From: Pseudarthrobacter phenanthrenivorans Sphe3
GTDB lineage: Bacteria > Actinomycetota > Actinomycetes > Actinomycetales > Micrococcaceae
NCBI RefSeq assembly: GCF_000189535.1
Contig: NC_015145.1
Coordinates: 3,162,001 to 3,226,000 of the forward strand
Length of the DNA: 64,000 nt
Direction: 5' to 3'
The position numbers and the translations under genes are program-made. Under the pieces are notes generated by a model. That model worked only from the letters and a program-made list of their open reading frames with translations, was not told where the DNA came from and did not search any database. Numbering within the stretch: position 1 is the first letter of the stretch; each line of letters begins with the position of its first letter. Of the stretch, positions 7,608-16,187 are shown in pieces.

Positions 7608-9023
7608 ATGCACACCCCCGCCAGCTCCCCCGAAGCCAGCCCCCGGCGTCGGCGGGAGCTGGCGGCGTACCACCGGGCCCTGCAGCCCGTTGCGTTCTTC
7701 CTGGCCGTGGTTGCAGGTGCTTTGCTGGGCGCCCCGCCTGCCGCGGCGTCCTGGCAGGCGCGAGGGGTTGGACATACGACGGCGGCAGTCGCCACCCTCC
7801 TTCCACCCACCAACGTGACGGTGCCGGCGGCCAGCGACTCCAACGTGGTGGTGGGCTGGACCCCTTCGCCCGGGAATGTGGCACCCACCGGTTACTACGT
7901 CACGCGCCTGACGGGGACAGCTGCCTTCCCGGCCTGTGGATCCAGCCCTGCTGCACCTGTCCCGGGCACCACGTGTACGGACACCGCGGTGCCGGACGGC
8001 ACGCACCGGTACTTGGTCACCGCCGTCTACCGCTCCTGGAAATCTGCGGGCGCCGCGAGCGCGGCCGTGGCGGTGTCCAGCGTCCGCAAACTGGCCCTCA
8101 GCCCCCAGCCCCCCGCAACTGTGACAGCGGGTTCACCCCTTGTTTCCTTTAGGGTCCAGCTCCGGACGGTCTCCGGCACCGACGTTCCCGAGGCAGGAGT
8201 ACGGGTCAACCTCGGACTCGGCGCGAATCCCGCAGGCGGAACGCTGGCCGGAACCACCACGGCCACAACCGACGCGTCGGGGATGGCCACCTTCAGCAAC
8301 CTCTCCATCACCAAGGCCGGTGCGGGCTACACGCTGACGGCGTCCAGCCCCGGGTACCCTGATGCCACCACCAGCAGCTTCACTGTGCTCCCGGCGGCGG
8401 CCACCAAGCTCGTCATTACCGCAGGCACCACCCTTGCCGGCAGCGCCTCAGCGTCCGCCCTGCTGGGCCCCGTCACGGTGGAACGCCAGGACGCCTACGG
8501 AAACCCCGTCACCGCAGGAAGCATCCCGGTAAGCCTTTCCACCAGCTCCGGCGCAACGGGCATCTTCGCCGCCACGGCCAACGGTCCAGCCGTGACCGCG
8601 GTGACCATCCCTGCCGGTTCGGCATCGGCGTCGTTCTTCTACGGTGACACCAAGGCCGGCACTGCAGCCATAGCCCTCGCGGCACCCGGCCTGGCGGCAC
8701 CGGCCGGCATCTCCGCGACCATCACGGCAGCCGCCCCAGCCAGGCTTCGCTTCGATGCAATCGGCCCCGACGTTGAAAAGAACAAGCCCATCACCCCGGC
8801 CGTCACCGTCCACGTCCTGGACGCCTTCGGCAACCAGACAGATGCCCTCGCGCAGGTCACGCTCGCCTCCCACTGCAGCATCAAGGGCGTCCAGCCGGTG
8901 GCAACCGCCGGTTCCGTGGCATTTCCTGCCCTCGAAATCGCAGGAAAAGGAACAGGCTGCACGCTGACCGCCAGCAGCGGCACCCTTGAGCCGGCCACCA
9001 GCAACGTGTTCAGTGCGTACTAG
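7608..9023 (+). CDS. Secreted protein with fibronectin type III and Ig-like (Big_1-type) repeats
   Basis: 471 residues. A hydrophobic segment (about residues 28-48, ending PPAAAS) serves as signal peptide. A fibronectin-III-like domain follows (VTVPAASDSNVVVGWTPSP to VTAVYRSW, about residues 65-150). Three Ig-like units come next, each with the Big_1-style phrase 'DAxGN' or 'DAFGN' (VERQDAYGNPV, VLDAFGNQT) or its variant, and a TLTASS strand end. No catalytic motif is visible, so a structural or adhesive role at the cell surface is likely. It overlaps the convergent LssY-type gene by 14 bases. Confidence 0.8.
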   Translation: MHTPASSPEASPRRRRELAAYHRALQPVAFFLAVVAGALLGAPPAAASWQARGVGHTTAAVATLLPPTNVTVPAASDSNVVVGWTPSPGNVAPTGYYVTRLTGTAAFPACGSSPAAPVPGTTCTDTAVPDGTHRYLVTAVYRSWKSAGAASAAVAVSSVRKLALSPQPPATVTAGSPLVSFRVQLRTVSGTDVPEAGVRVNLGLGANPAGGTLAGTTTATTDASGMATFSNLSITKAGAGYTLTASSPGYPDATTSSFTVLPAAATKLVITAGTTLAGSASASALLGPVTVERQDAYGNPVTAGSIPVSLSTSSGATGIFAATANGPAVTAVTIPAGSASASFFYGDTKAGTAAIALAAPGLAAPAGISATITAAAPARLRFDAIGPDVEKNKPITPAVTVHVLDAFGNQTDALAQVTLASHCSIKGVQPVATAGSVAFPALEIAGKGTGCTLTASSGTLEPATSNVFSAY

Positions 9024-9948
9024 CCGGATTCCCGGGCCTGCCCGGCTCGTAGAGGTCGATGATCGGCAGGTGCCCGTCTGTGCGAATGGCGTCGCCGCCG
9101 CCGTTGCGGTGGTGGTAGCCGCTGGAGTAGTTCAGGATGATGTGCACGGATTCAACGGCGTCGGCAGCGCGCAGGGTGCCGATGATGAAATCGCGCTCCT
9201 CATCCGTGCGGTCAGCGATCTTGTGGGTGATCTGGAAGGTGAACAGGGACAGTCCCACGCTGCGGTCGTAGGTGCCTGCGCCCACCCAGTCCACCGAGAG
9301 TCCGCCGGGCAGCATCCATCCAGGCGGGCACTTCCAGAACCGGACATGGTGGCGCTTGCGCGGGTTTCCGTCGATCTCCCGCTGGAAGGCCAGGTCCTGC
9401 TTGTTGCCGAACACGTACAGCGAGCTGACCGGGGCGGCCGGGTAGCTGCGGCCCAGGACGGTGGACGTCAGCGTGTGCCAGGCGGTGGCGGGAGTGATGG
9501 CGTCGGCCTCCACCCAGCCCGCGGAACGCATCGCCCGCCGCAGCTCCTCCCCGGTCCCCACCACGGCGAGGTTCACGGGATCGCCCAGGACGCCGTCGCC
9601 CGTCCTTGCCCGGCCGATGAAGTAGTCCGGGATGTAGAGGCTGCTCAGGATCTTGTGGATGCGCGGCAGCAGCGCGTAGGCCAGGATCAGCCAGACGGGC
9701 AGGAACACCCAGGCCTGCTCCGGGCCGCGGGTGAGGCGGGACAGCAGGAAGAACCACACAGCCCAGCCCACCGCCACCGTAACCACGAGGTACAGCAGGC
9801 GCTGCAGCACCGCCAGGACGGTGGCCCACCTGCTCTGCCGGCGCTCCACCGCGCTGCTGGAACGCGAGTGGTCCGGCTCGTCCGGGATGGCGCGCGAGTC
9901 CCCGACGCCGTAGCCCCCTGCGTTGGAATCGCCCACGCCAGGAGTCAC
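9010..9948 (-). CDS. LssY C-terminal domain membrane protein
   Basis: 312 residues. Two membrane helices (about residues 45-70 and 78-95) precede a soluble region with the LssY C-terminal pattern: PVNLAVVGTGEELRRAMRSAGWVEAD, then KQDLAFQREIDGNPRKRHHVRFW, and HKIADRTDEERDFI. The function of this domain is unknown. It is the last gene of a minus-strand set; its start overlaps the stop of the lipase-like gene by 4 bases, which points to translational coupling. Confidence 0.8.
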   Translation of the reverse strand: MTPGVGDSNAGGYGVGDSRAIPDEPDHSRSSSAVERRQSRWATVLAVLQRLLYLVVTVAVGWAVWFFLLSRLTRGPEQAWVFLPVWLILAYALLPRIHKILSSLYIPDYFIGRARTGDGVLGDPVNLAVVGTGEELRRAMRSAGWVEADAITPATAWHTLTSTVLGRSYPAAPVSSLYVFGNKQDLAFQREIDGNPRKRHHVRFWKCPPGWMLPGGLSVDWVGAGTYDRSVGLSLFTFQITHKIADRTDEERDFIIGTLRAADAVESVHIILNYSSGYHHRNGGGDAIRTDGHLPIIDLYEPGRPGNPASTH

Positions 9949-10649
9949 GGCTGTCCGGGGTTCAGCTGGTCAACGATGATCCGTGCCGTCTCAGAATCAC
10001 CCAAAATCCTAAAGTGCCCGGCGGTGGGCAGCTCGATGTTGGTGGCACCGGGAAGGATGCTGCCCTCCGGGATGTGCGGATCGAACGGCCCGTAGATGGA
10101 CGTGATGCGGCTGTTGATGGCCTCCTCGCGGGCCAGCTCAAGCGTCAGGGCGTTGGTGGGGGAAAAGATGCGCAGCGTGGGCAGCAGCATGTACTTGGCG
10201 TAGCGCGACCCGGAGAACGGGGTGCAGACCGTGACCATCCGGGAAATCCGGTGCTCGGGGTCCAGGTTCAGCATGGCGTACTTCCCGATCAGCCCGCCCT
10301 TGCTGTGCGCCACAATCACCGCGTCCCGCAACCCGGCCTCTTCAAGGTGCTGCGCCACCATCCGCGCCGCCACCGGAACATCCAGCTTGTTCCGCTGCAG
10401 CACCGTGACCACGTGGACGGGATGGCCTTCGTCGTGGATCGCCCTGATGAGAGGCATCATGAACTGCCAGTTTTCGTACACGCCGGGAATGATCAGCACG
10501 GGGCTGCGGTGGCCCTGGTGGAAGGATCCCGGCTGCACGCGCGACAGCATGCCCTGGACCTGGCACACCGCAGCGTAGACATAGTCCTGCGCCCACCACA
10601 CGGCTTTCTGCAGCGCCCTGATCCGAGTCCTCACGTCCCGTTCACCCAT
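9945..10649 (-). CDS. Alpha/beta hydrolase, lipase/esterase-like
   Basis: 234 residues, starting at ATG 10647-10649 (longer upstream extensions would run into the MFS gene). The fold shows in VLIIPGVYENW (oxyanion strand), VIVAHSKGGL (nucleophile elbow with Ser in HSKGG), RMVTVCTPFSGSRYA and the catalytic His in PTAGHFRIL near the end. This resembles cytosolic PGAP1/lipase-class hydrolases acting on acyl esters. It is the middle gene between an MFS transporter and an LssY-domain protein, so it could process a lipid-like compound moved by the transporter. The substrate is unknown. Confidence 0.8.
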   Translation of the reverse strand: MGERDVRTRIRALQKAVWWAQDYVYAAVCQVQGMLSRVQPGSFHQGHRSPVLIIPGVYENWQFMMPLIRAIHDEGHPVHVVTVLQRNKLDVPVAARMVAQHLEEAGLRDAVIVAHSKGGLIGKYAMLNLDPEHRISRMVTVCTPFSGSRYAKYMLLPTLRIFSPTNALTLELAREEAINSRITSIYGPFDPHIPEGSILPGATNIELPTAGHFRILGDSETARIIVDQLNPGQP

Positions 10650-10675
10650 CTGTCGAGGATATCCCGAAGGGTCCG

Positions 10676-11893
10676 TCAGTAGTTGCGGCGGTGCTTCAGC
10701 CGGGGAATCACGACGGCGAACACGGCCGCCGCCGCGAACCCCAGTACTCCCGTGGCTGAGACCCCCGCCCCCAGGCTGGCAAGGGCCGTCACCCCCGACA
10801 ACAAGACCGGCCCGCCCGTGGACCCGGCGTCGGCCATGAACCGCCACAGCCCCAGGAACTGCCCCCGGCCGCGGTCCGGCGAGAAGTCGGCACCCAGCGT
10901 CATCACCAGCCCGGAACTGATTCCGTTGCCGAACCCGATCAGCAGCGCCGCCAGCAGCAGCCCCACGAAGGAACCGGTCAGCGGGATCAGCAGCAGCGCA
11001 ATACCCATGAGCAGCGTGGAAGGAACCGCCACGAACTGCCGGCCCTTGCGGTCCATGAGCTTGCCGGCGGGATAGAACACCAGCATGTCGATCGCCCCGG
11101 ACAGCCCGTAGATCAGGGAAGCGGACGTGGCATCCATGCCCAGATGGTCCGCCCACAGCGGGATCACCACCTGGCGTGACGAGCGGAGCGCGCTAAGCAG
11201 GAGGATCCCCACGCCCAGCGAAAGGAAGACACCCGCGTGGGACACCGCGACGCTCCGGAGCGTGGGCTCGGGACCCTTGTGTCCGCCGTCGGGCGCTGGC
11301 GGAACTGCCAGGTCCGGGATGGTGAGGGACAGCAGCGCCGCACCCGCCATGGCCACCACGCCCACCCAGTAGGCTCCGCCGATCCCCGCGAACTGCATGA
11401 CGGCCGCGCCCAGGAACGGGCCGATGAAGACGCCGATGCGGTTCACGCCGCCCAGCGTGGACAGCGCCCGCGCGCGGAATTCCACGGGCACGGCCTCCGT
11501 CAGGTACTTCTGCCGGGCCAGGCCAAACACTGCGCCGGACATTCCGACGACGGCCATTGCCACGGCGAGCAGCCACAGCCCGTCAGGCACCAGGGACGTC
11601 AGCCCGGCGGCCGCGAGCGCAAGGCCGGCGGCGACGGCAGCACCCACGATGGACCAGCGCTCACCGAACTTGAGGGTCACCAGGGAGGCAGGCAGGTTGA
11701 AGAACCACGATCCCAGCCCGATCAGCGTCACGATCAGCGCCGCGACGGCCACCGAAGCACCGAGGTCGCGGGCAGTCAGGGCCACCACCGGCAGGATGGC
11801 CCCCGTGCCGATCCCGTACAGCAGCGTGGGTCCGAACGCTGCCACCGCGATGCCGCGCAGGTTGAAGGGCTGGGGGTCGGCCGGGGAAGTCAT
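10676..11893 (-). CDS. Major facilitator superfamily (MFS) transporter
   Basis: 405 residues, start at ATG 11891-11893 (MTSPADPQPFNLRG). About twelve hydrophobic helices; GLARQKYLTEAVPVEFRARALSTLGG after helix 4-5 and YPAGKLMDRKGRQFVAVPS in the loop between helices 8 and 9 carry the MFS 'DRxGR'-type signature. It resembles drug/metabolite exporters; the substrate is not evident. First gene of a minus-strand group with the hydrolase and LssY-domain genes. Confidence 0.85.
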   Translation of the reverse strand: MTSPADPQPFNLRGIAVAAFGPTLLYGIGTGAILPVVALTARDLGASVAVAALIVTLIGLGSWFFNLPASLVTLKFGERWSIVGAAVAAGLALAAAGLTSLVPDGLWLLAVAMAVVGMSGAVFGLARQKYLTEAVPVEFRARALSTLGGVNRIGVFIGPFLGAAVMQFAGIGGAYWVGVVAMAGAALLSLTIPDLAVPPAPDGGHKGPEPTLRSVAVSHAGVFLSLGVGILLLSALRSSRQVVIPLWADHLGMDATSASLIYGLSGAIDMLVFYPAGKLMDRKGRQFVAVPSTLLMGIALLLIPLTGSFVGLLLAALLIGFGNGISSGLVMTLGADFSPDRGRGQFLGLWRFMADAGSTGGPVLLSGVTALASLGAGVSATGVLGFAAAAVFAVVIPRLKHRRNY

Positions 11894-12007
11894 CAGATTT
11901 ATCCTATGGCCGCTCCCGTGCGCGCCTTGGGAACACACGGGCAGCAGCACCGGGGACACACCGGGGAACACCGCCTGCGCACCCGGGGCAGACGTCAATG
12001 CGCAGGG

Positions 12008-12095
12008 ACTGTCACTGCGCAGCGAATCCGGGCTTCAGTGCGCAGCGAATCCCAGCCTCAGTGCGCAGCGCCGCACAACGCAGCGCCGCACAGCT
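12008..12095. repeat. Short tandem repeat, 23-bp period, three units plus a degraded tail
   Basis: Units starting at 12013, 12036 and 12059 share CAGTGCGCAGCGAATCC (first unit CACTGCG...; the third diverges after CAGCG). A sub-repeat GCAGCGCCGCACA follows twice. It lies between the MFS start and the end of the next minus-strand gene. Slippage-prone; the role is unknown. Confidence 0.7.
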
Positions 12096-12540
12096 ACTGG
12101 CGGGCCCGCTCTCCAACCCCGGCCAGCGACCTGAACAGGGCGATGATTTCCACCACCATCCCAATGATCGAGCCCACGATGCCGAGCACCAGCAGCACCC
12201 GCACCACCACGGGCCAGCCGGACCAGCTGTCCCCGAAGTCGAAGGGGAACACTTCCCACACGCGGAAGGTGGCGGCCAGGCCGATTCCCAGGACCACCAG
12301 GTTGCCCAGGGCCATGACGCCCCGGTTGCGGATCACCACGAAGACGAGGTTGGCGATGATGCCTGCGGTGAGGGAAGCGTTGATGAGGCCAAGCACGCGG
12401 GTCATATCGTCGGTCAGGAAGGGCACCGCCTGCCAGCCCGGCCAGTTGTTGATGCCCCACAGCAAGGCGGCGTTAACCAGGACAGAACCAATATTGCCGC
12501 CCCGGGTGGTCGCGGCCATGGTCATCGTCTTATCCGCCAT
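12094..12540 (-). CDS. Small integral membrane protein of unknown function
   Basis: 148 residues, start ATG 12538-12540 with GGGAG 7 bases upstream. Four hydrophobic helices: IGSVLVNAALLWGINNW, VLGLINASLTAGIIANLVFVV, LGNLVVLGIGLAATFRVW and VVVRVLLVLGIVGSIIGMVVEI. Short polar links contain Trp and Pro. No known family recognised. Its 3' end reaches the 23-bp tandem repeat. Confidence 0.75.
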   Translation of the reverse strand: MADKTMTMAATTRGGNIGSVLVNAALLWGINNWPGWQAVPFLTDDMTRVLGLINASLTAGIIANLVFVVIRNRGVMALGNLVVLGIGLAATFRVWEVFPFDFGDSWSGWPVVVRVLLVLGIVGSIIGMVVEIIALFRSLAGVGERARQ

Positions 12541-12650
12541 GCAGGCTCCCAAAGCGAGTCAACGGCCGGAACTGTTTGCTCCTGCCCCTGCCATCAGGGT
12601 CCCCCCGGGGCGCCGCCGGCTAGAAGTGCCGAAGGTCCCGCCACCTGCTC

Positions 12651-13414
12651 CTACCGGAACTTGGCCAGCGCATCCTTCGCGTTGCCCGCAGCCGCTGCCT
12701 TGACCAGTTCTTCTGCCACAACGTGGAGCTTGGCGTTGGTGTGCTGGCTTTGAACAGCCAGGACTTTGAACGCACCCTCAGGGTCCACGCCCTGGAGGGT
12801 CATGACAATGCCCTTTGCCTGTTCGATGACGGCTTTGTGGGCATACACGCCCTCTATGGCTTGGGAGGCCGCGTGCTCCGACTCGATCCGAAGGCTCAGC
12901 GTGACGTCCACCATGAACCCGCGGACGCGTTGCACATGTCCTGAGGGGTCTGCCAGCGCGAAAATGGCCGAGAAGACGCGCCTTTCCTTGCCGTGGGCGT
13001 CAATAATCCGGTGCAGCAGCGCGCCTTGGCCGCCGGCTTCCAGCAGGCCGGACCACAACGCCCGGACGGGCCCCGGTCCTGTGGATGCTTGTGCGCCAGG
13101 AGCAGCTCGAGGGTGGGAACCACCTCACCCTGGCCCAACCCATGGATGCTGAACAGCCCCGTGGACCACCGCATCTGCCCGGAGTCCACATCCAGTTCAA
13201 AGGTTCCCGAGGGATACTTGGTGGTTGGCGGGAGCGGGAAAAGATATGTATCCAGCTTCGACCACACAGCATCCTCCAACGTCACACGCACCCCCGGCTC
13301 TTGGCCCACCATATCTGCCAAAAGCAGCATCCTAACCCGGCCGACCGCAACCTCCGGCTGATAGGCCCTCCGCCAGTGCCAAAAGGCCCGCAAATAAGCG
13401 AATTCGGGGGTCAC
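12651..13414 (-). pseudogene. PAS-ANTAR regulator interrupted by a single-base frameshift
   Basis: The 5' frame (GTG 13412-13414) encodes an N-terminal helix region and the first half of a PAS fold (GTFELDVDSGQMRWS, FSIHGLGQGEVVP, LLLAHKHPQDR). It then leaves frame. The next frame down continues the PAS fold (VRALWSGLLEAGG, IIDAHGKERRVFSAI, VRGFMVDVT) and an ANTAR RNA-binding domain (AVIEQAKGIVMTLQGVDPEGAF). The junction is at a G/C run near 13066-13075, and the total length is one base short of a multiple of three. Repaired, it would be about 254 residues, normal for PAS-ANTAR proteins that bind two-hairpin leaders. It may be a true pseudogene or a sequencing error in the homopolymer. Confidence 0.75.
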
Positions 13415-13488
13415 AAAAGCCCCGCAAAGGAGTAGCGTTCGGCTTAGGGGCGCTGATCCGCGCCCACTGCCAAAGGGGAGGTCATTCG

Positions 13489-13833
13489 ATGGGTGAAGTG
13501 TGGATCCGCACGCTCGGCAACGGGCTGGTCCGGGCAGACAAAGTTACCGAGATTACGTCCACCCGGGGGTCCCTTCATGAAGACAGGGGATATTCGCTGA
13601 AGGTCATCGTGGACGGCAAGGGCCACGTGCTGATTGACGACGCCGGCCTGCAGGGCTCGCTGGCGGAGCGGCTGGAATACGCCCGCCACGTGGAGGACGC
13701 GCTGCTGCTCGCCATGGACGAGGCGCGGGACAGCGGCACCTCCGTGGTCATCTCCTACGAGCCGGAGCGTGAGCGCTGGTCCTCCGCACCGGTCACGGTA
13801 TTAACCGGCAGGCTTCCCGAAGCGGTGGGCTGA
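13489..13833 (+). CDS. Hypothetical protein, 114 residues
   Basis: ATG 13489 follows GGGGAGG at a good distance. The product is soluble, mixed alpha/beta and acidic, with a stretch VIVDGKGHVLIDDAGL and a later helix AERLEYARHVEDALLLAMDEARD. No family recognised; codon use fits its neighbours. The last 79 bases overlap the 3' end of the convergent membrane hydrolase gene. Confidence is in the gene, not in a function. Confidence 0.7.
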   Translation: MGEVWIRTLGNGLVRADKVTEITSTRGSLHEDRGYSLKVIVDGKGHVLIDDAGLQGSLAERLEYARHVEDALLLAMDEARDSGTSVVISYEPERERWSSAPVTVLTGRLPEAVG

Positions 13834-15623
13834 GCGCCCAGTCCACCTGTCCGGGCCGGCAGGCCCGTGATGCTGGTCCGGGTGAAGCACAGCGACCAGA
13901 GGGCAACCACCAGCACCACAACCGCCACCCACGGCATCTCCGGCCAGGCCAGCAGGAAGGGCAGCACCACGGCCACCGCCGTGACGATCAGCAGGTAACC
14001 CGCCACGGACCACCACGGGTTGGCCGGCGGGTTCCGGGTGGGATCGCTGGACTGCCGGAAGGACGGCTTGCGGATCCGTTGGAGACGGTTGTGCAGCACG
14101 CCCCACACCGGCCCGTTGAGGATTCCCACCAGCACCCCGGCGAACACCGCCGCGGTAATGGCCAGCACGCCCCAGTCCTCCACGTGCGCCCAGTGGTAGG
14201 TAGGCCCGGAGCACAGCCAGGAGGACCACCACGGATCCTGCCCCGCCCCGGCCGGGCCGCACTGCACCAGGTCCCGGGCCCAGCCTTGGGACCCCAGCCA
14301 GGCAAGCGCCGCCGGAGCGCTGAGCCCCGAGGTGAGGACGGCCAGGAGCCGCGTCACCCCCAGGCTCTTCACCATGACGCGGTGCGGACGGAGCCGCCGG
14401 TCGCCGTCGAGCACCCTGAACGCCAGCGCGCTGGAAGCGGGCGGCGGGTCCAGGATCAGCCGTGCCAGCGGATCCAGCACCTCCACCCGGTTCTTGGAGT
14501 AGACAATATGGTCGTAGATCAGCGCCGACCTGTTGTAGACGGGATGCTCCTCGGGGCCGGGACCGCCGTCGCCGGCGCTGTCCCGCTCGTAGAGCTTGCC
14601 GAACACGGGAAGCGGCCCGTTGGCGTGCGTGGAGATGGGCCCGGCCGGCACGAAGTCGAACTTTCCCCACACGTTGATCCAGCGCGGCCGCCGGGGATTG
14701 GCCAGCCAGTCCGTCACCGGGTCCTCCCCCGTGCCGCCGCCCCACTGCGCGTAGCCCAGCAGGTCCAGGCCGCTGCCCACGCTGACAAAATTGGTGGCGC
14801 GCGCCTGGTTCTGGAACAGGACCTGCCCCGTGATCGCCGCGCCCTGGCTGTGTGCCACCACGGTCACCTCCGTGCCCGCGCCGTGGTCCCAGCGCTGCAG
14901 CGTGTCCACCACCCGCTGCCTCATCGCCGCCGCCTGCAACGGCCTGCGCTTCCACACCTGCGGATCCCCCAGGAAATCGGCGAACAGGGATACGAGCTTG
15001 CCCACCCAGCGGCCCGGGCCCGGAATCCAGGCCAGGACGATGATCAGCAGCAGCACCACCAGCACGGCCAGCAGGATGAAGAACCCGGCAAACGCGGCCA
15101 GCGAGGCCAGCACCAGCTGCCGCAGCCAGGCACCGAGCCATGCCGGGCTGGCACGCCGCCGCCCTGGATAGAGGTTCCACTTGATCAGCTGCACCGAGCG
15201 GAGGTAGACGCGCAGGGCGGTGCGCAGCGCCCAGGAGTAGGTGGACGCGGCCGACGCCGGTTCAAAGTCCCTGCCCCAGGACGCCTCGGTCATGAGCACG
15301 GTGAGGTAGTCCGGCTGCCGGCCCGCGACGCTGCGGAGGACTTTGACCAGCACCTCCGGTGCATCGCCCACCGCGTTGGCCTTGGTGATCACCAGGTGCG
15401 GGTGGCTGGTGTGCGGCACCATGTCCAGCGAAAGATCGTGCAGGCTCAGCATCAGCGGCTGGGCCCACTCCTGCAGGGTGCCGCCCTTGAGTGCGCGGCC
15501 CATGCCGTGGACGAACACCACCACATGGTCCGGATGATCCAGCTCCGGCTGATCCAGGTCCGGATGATCCGGGTCCCTGGCGTCATCGGCGTCGCCAGGG
15601 CTGCAGCCTGCGCGCTTGCCCAT
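13755..15623 (-). CDS. Multi-pass membrane protein with an alpha/beta-hydrolase domain
   Basis: About 622 residues from ATG 15621-15623. The N-terminal half is an alpha/beta-hydrolase: HVVVFVHGMGR (oxyanion region), EVTVVAHSQGAAITG (nucleophile Ser in HSQG). Inserted after the first strands is a hydrophobic pair (LVLASLAAFAGFFILLAVLVVLLLIIVLAWIP in part). The C-terminal third holds about four more helices (VLAITAAVFAGVLVGILN, SVAGYLLIVTAVAVVLPFLLAW and others). It is probably a membrane-bound esterase or lipase of unknown substrate. It ends inside the convergent 114-residue gene. Confidence 0.75.
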   Translation of the reverse strand: MGKRAGCSPGDADDARDPDHPDLDQPELDHPDHVVVFVHGMGRALKGGTLQEWAQPLMLSLHDLSLDMVPHTSHPHLVITKANAVGDAPEVLVKVLRSVAGRQPDYLTVLMTEASWGRDFEPASAASTYSWALRTALRVYLRSVQLIKWNLYPGRRRASPAWLGAWLRQLVLASLAAFAGFFILLAVLVVLLLIIVLAWIPGPGRWVGKLVSLFADFLGDPQVWKRRPLQAAAMRQRVVDTLQRWDHGAGTEVTVVAHSQGAAITGQVLFQNQARATNFVSVGSGLDLLGYAQWGGGTGEDPVTDWLANPRRPRWINVWGKFDFVPAGPISTHANGPLPVFGKLYERDSAGDGGPGPEEHPVYNRSALIYDHIVYSKNRVEVLDPLARLILDPPPASSALAFRVLDGDRRLRPHRVMVKSLGVTRLLAVLTSGLSAPAALAWLGSQGWARDLVQCGPAGAGQDPWWSSWLCSGPTYHWAHVEDWGVLAITAAVFAGVLVGILNGPVWGVLHNRLQRIRKPSFRQSSDPTRNPPANPWWSVAGYLLIVTAVAVVLPFLLAWPEMPWVAVVVLVVALWSLCFTRTSITGLPARTGGLGAQPTASGSLPVNTVTGAEDQRSRSGS

Positions 15624-15719
15624 GGCTACATGATCCACCCGGGCGGGCACGGGGGAAAGGGAGTCCGCTGTTCGCTGCCTGTGCGGGTCAGGCCGGGAAA
15701 CCGCGTCCGACGGCGGCGC

Positions 15720-16187
15720 TCACCCGTTGCCCTTGCCTTTCTCTTTCGCCTTCTCGGCTTCCTTCTCGGCCTCTTTCTGGGCCTCCTCGAGCTTCTTTTC
15801 GGCGTCCTTCCGGGCGTCCTCGTCCTGCTCCTGCCGGTCCTCGTCCGCTGTAGGCTCCGGCGACGGCGCGGGCTGGGGCTCCGCGGCAGCCCGGGCCGCC
15901 TCCAGTTCAGCCCTGATCTTGCTGATCGCCGCTTCCGCACTGGCCCGCCGTTCCGGAGACATCAGGCCCTTGCCGGCAGCTGCCGCCACATCCTGGCCCA
16001 GCCGGTCCAGCTCGGCGAGCGCGGCGGCGAAGTCCTGCTGGGCGGTGAGCTGCTTTGTGGCTGACACCCGCTGCTGCAGTTCTGCCGCCGTTCCGGGATC
16101 GAGCGCAGGCGCGCCGGAACAGGCGGTAAACAGCACCAGGCCAAGGCCCAGGGCACCCATCCGGGCAGCAAGATTCTTCCGGTTCAT
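15720..16187 (-). CDS. Lipoprotein with a charged C-terminal coiled coil
   Basis: 155 residues. Signal peptide with lipobox LFTACSG (lipidated Cys near residue 23). The mature part has a helix (LTAQQDFAAALAELDRLGQDVAAAA) and, after a Pro-rich stretch, a Lys/Glu-rich tail (DAEKKLEEAQKEAEKEAEKA) that would form a charged single helix or coiled coil. Its start overlaps the stop of the Ser/Thr kinase gene (ATGA), so the two are translationally coupled. It could be a partner or target of the kinase; that is inference. Confidence 0.8.
   Translation of the reverse strand: MNRKNLAARMGALGLGLVLFTACSGAPALDPGTAAELQQRVSATKQLTAQQDFAAALAELDRLGQDVAAAAGKGLMSPERRASAEAAISKIRAELEAARAAAEPQPAPSPEPTADEDRQEQDEDARKDAEKKLEEAQKEAEKEAEKAKEKGKGNG

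Noticed and set aside
12013..12081. Possible CRISPR repeats
   Set aside because: Units abut with no spacers and only three copies exist; no cas genes in the window.
14079..16064. 661-residue plus-strand open frame opposite the membrane hydrolase gene
   Set aside because: It is antisense to well-supported genes, has Pro/Arg/Gly-rich shadow composition and no family pattern; high GC content creates such frames.
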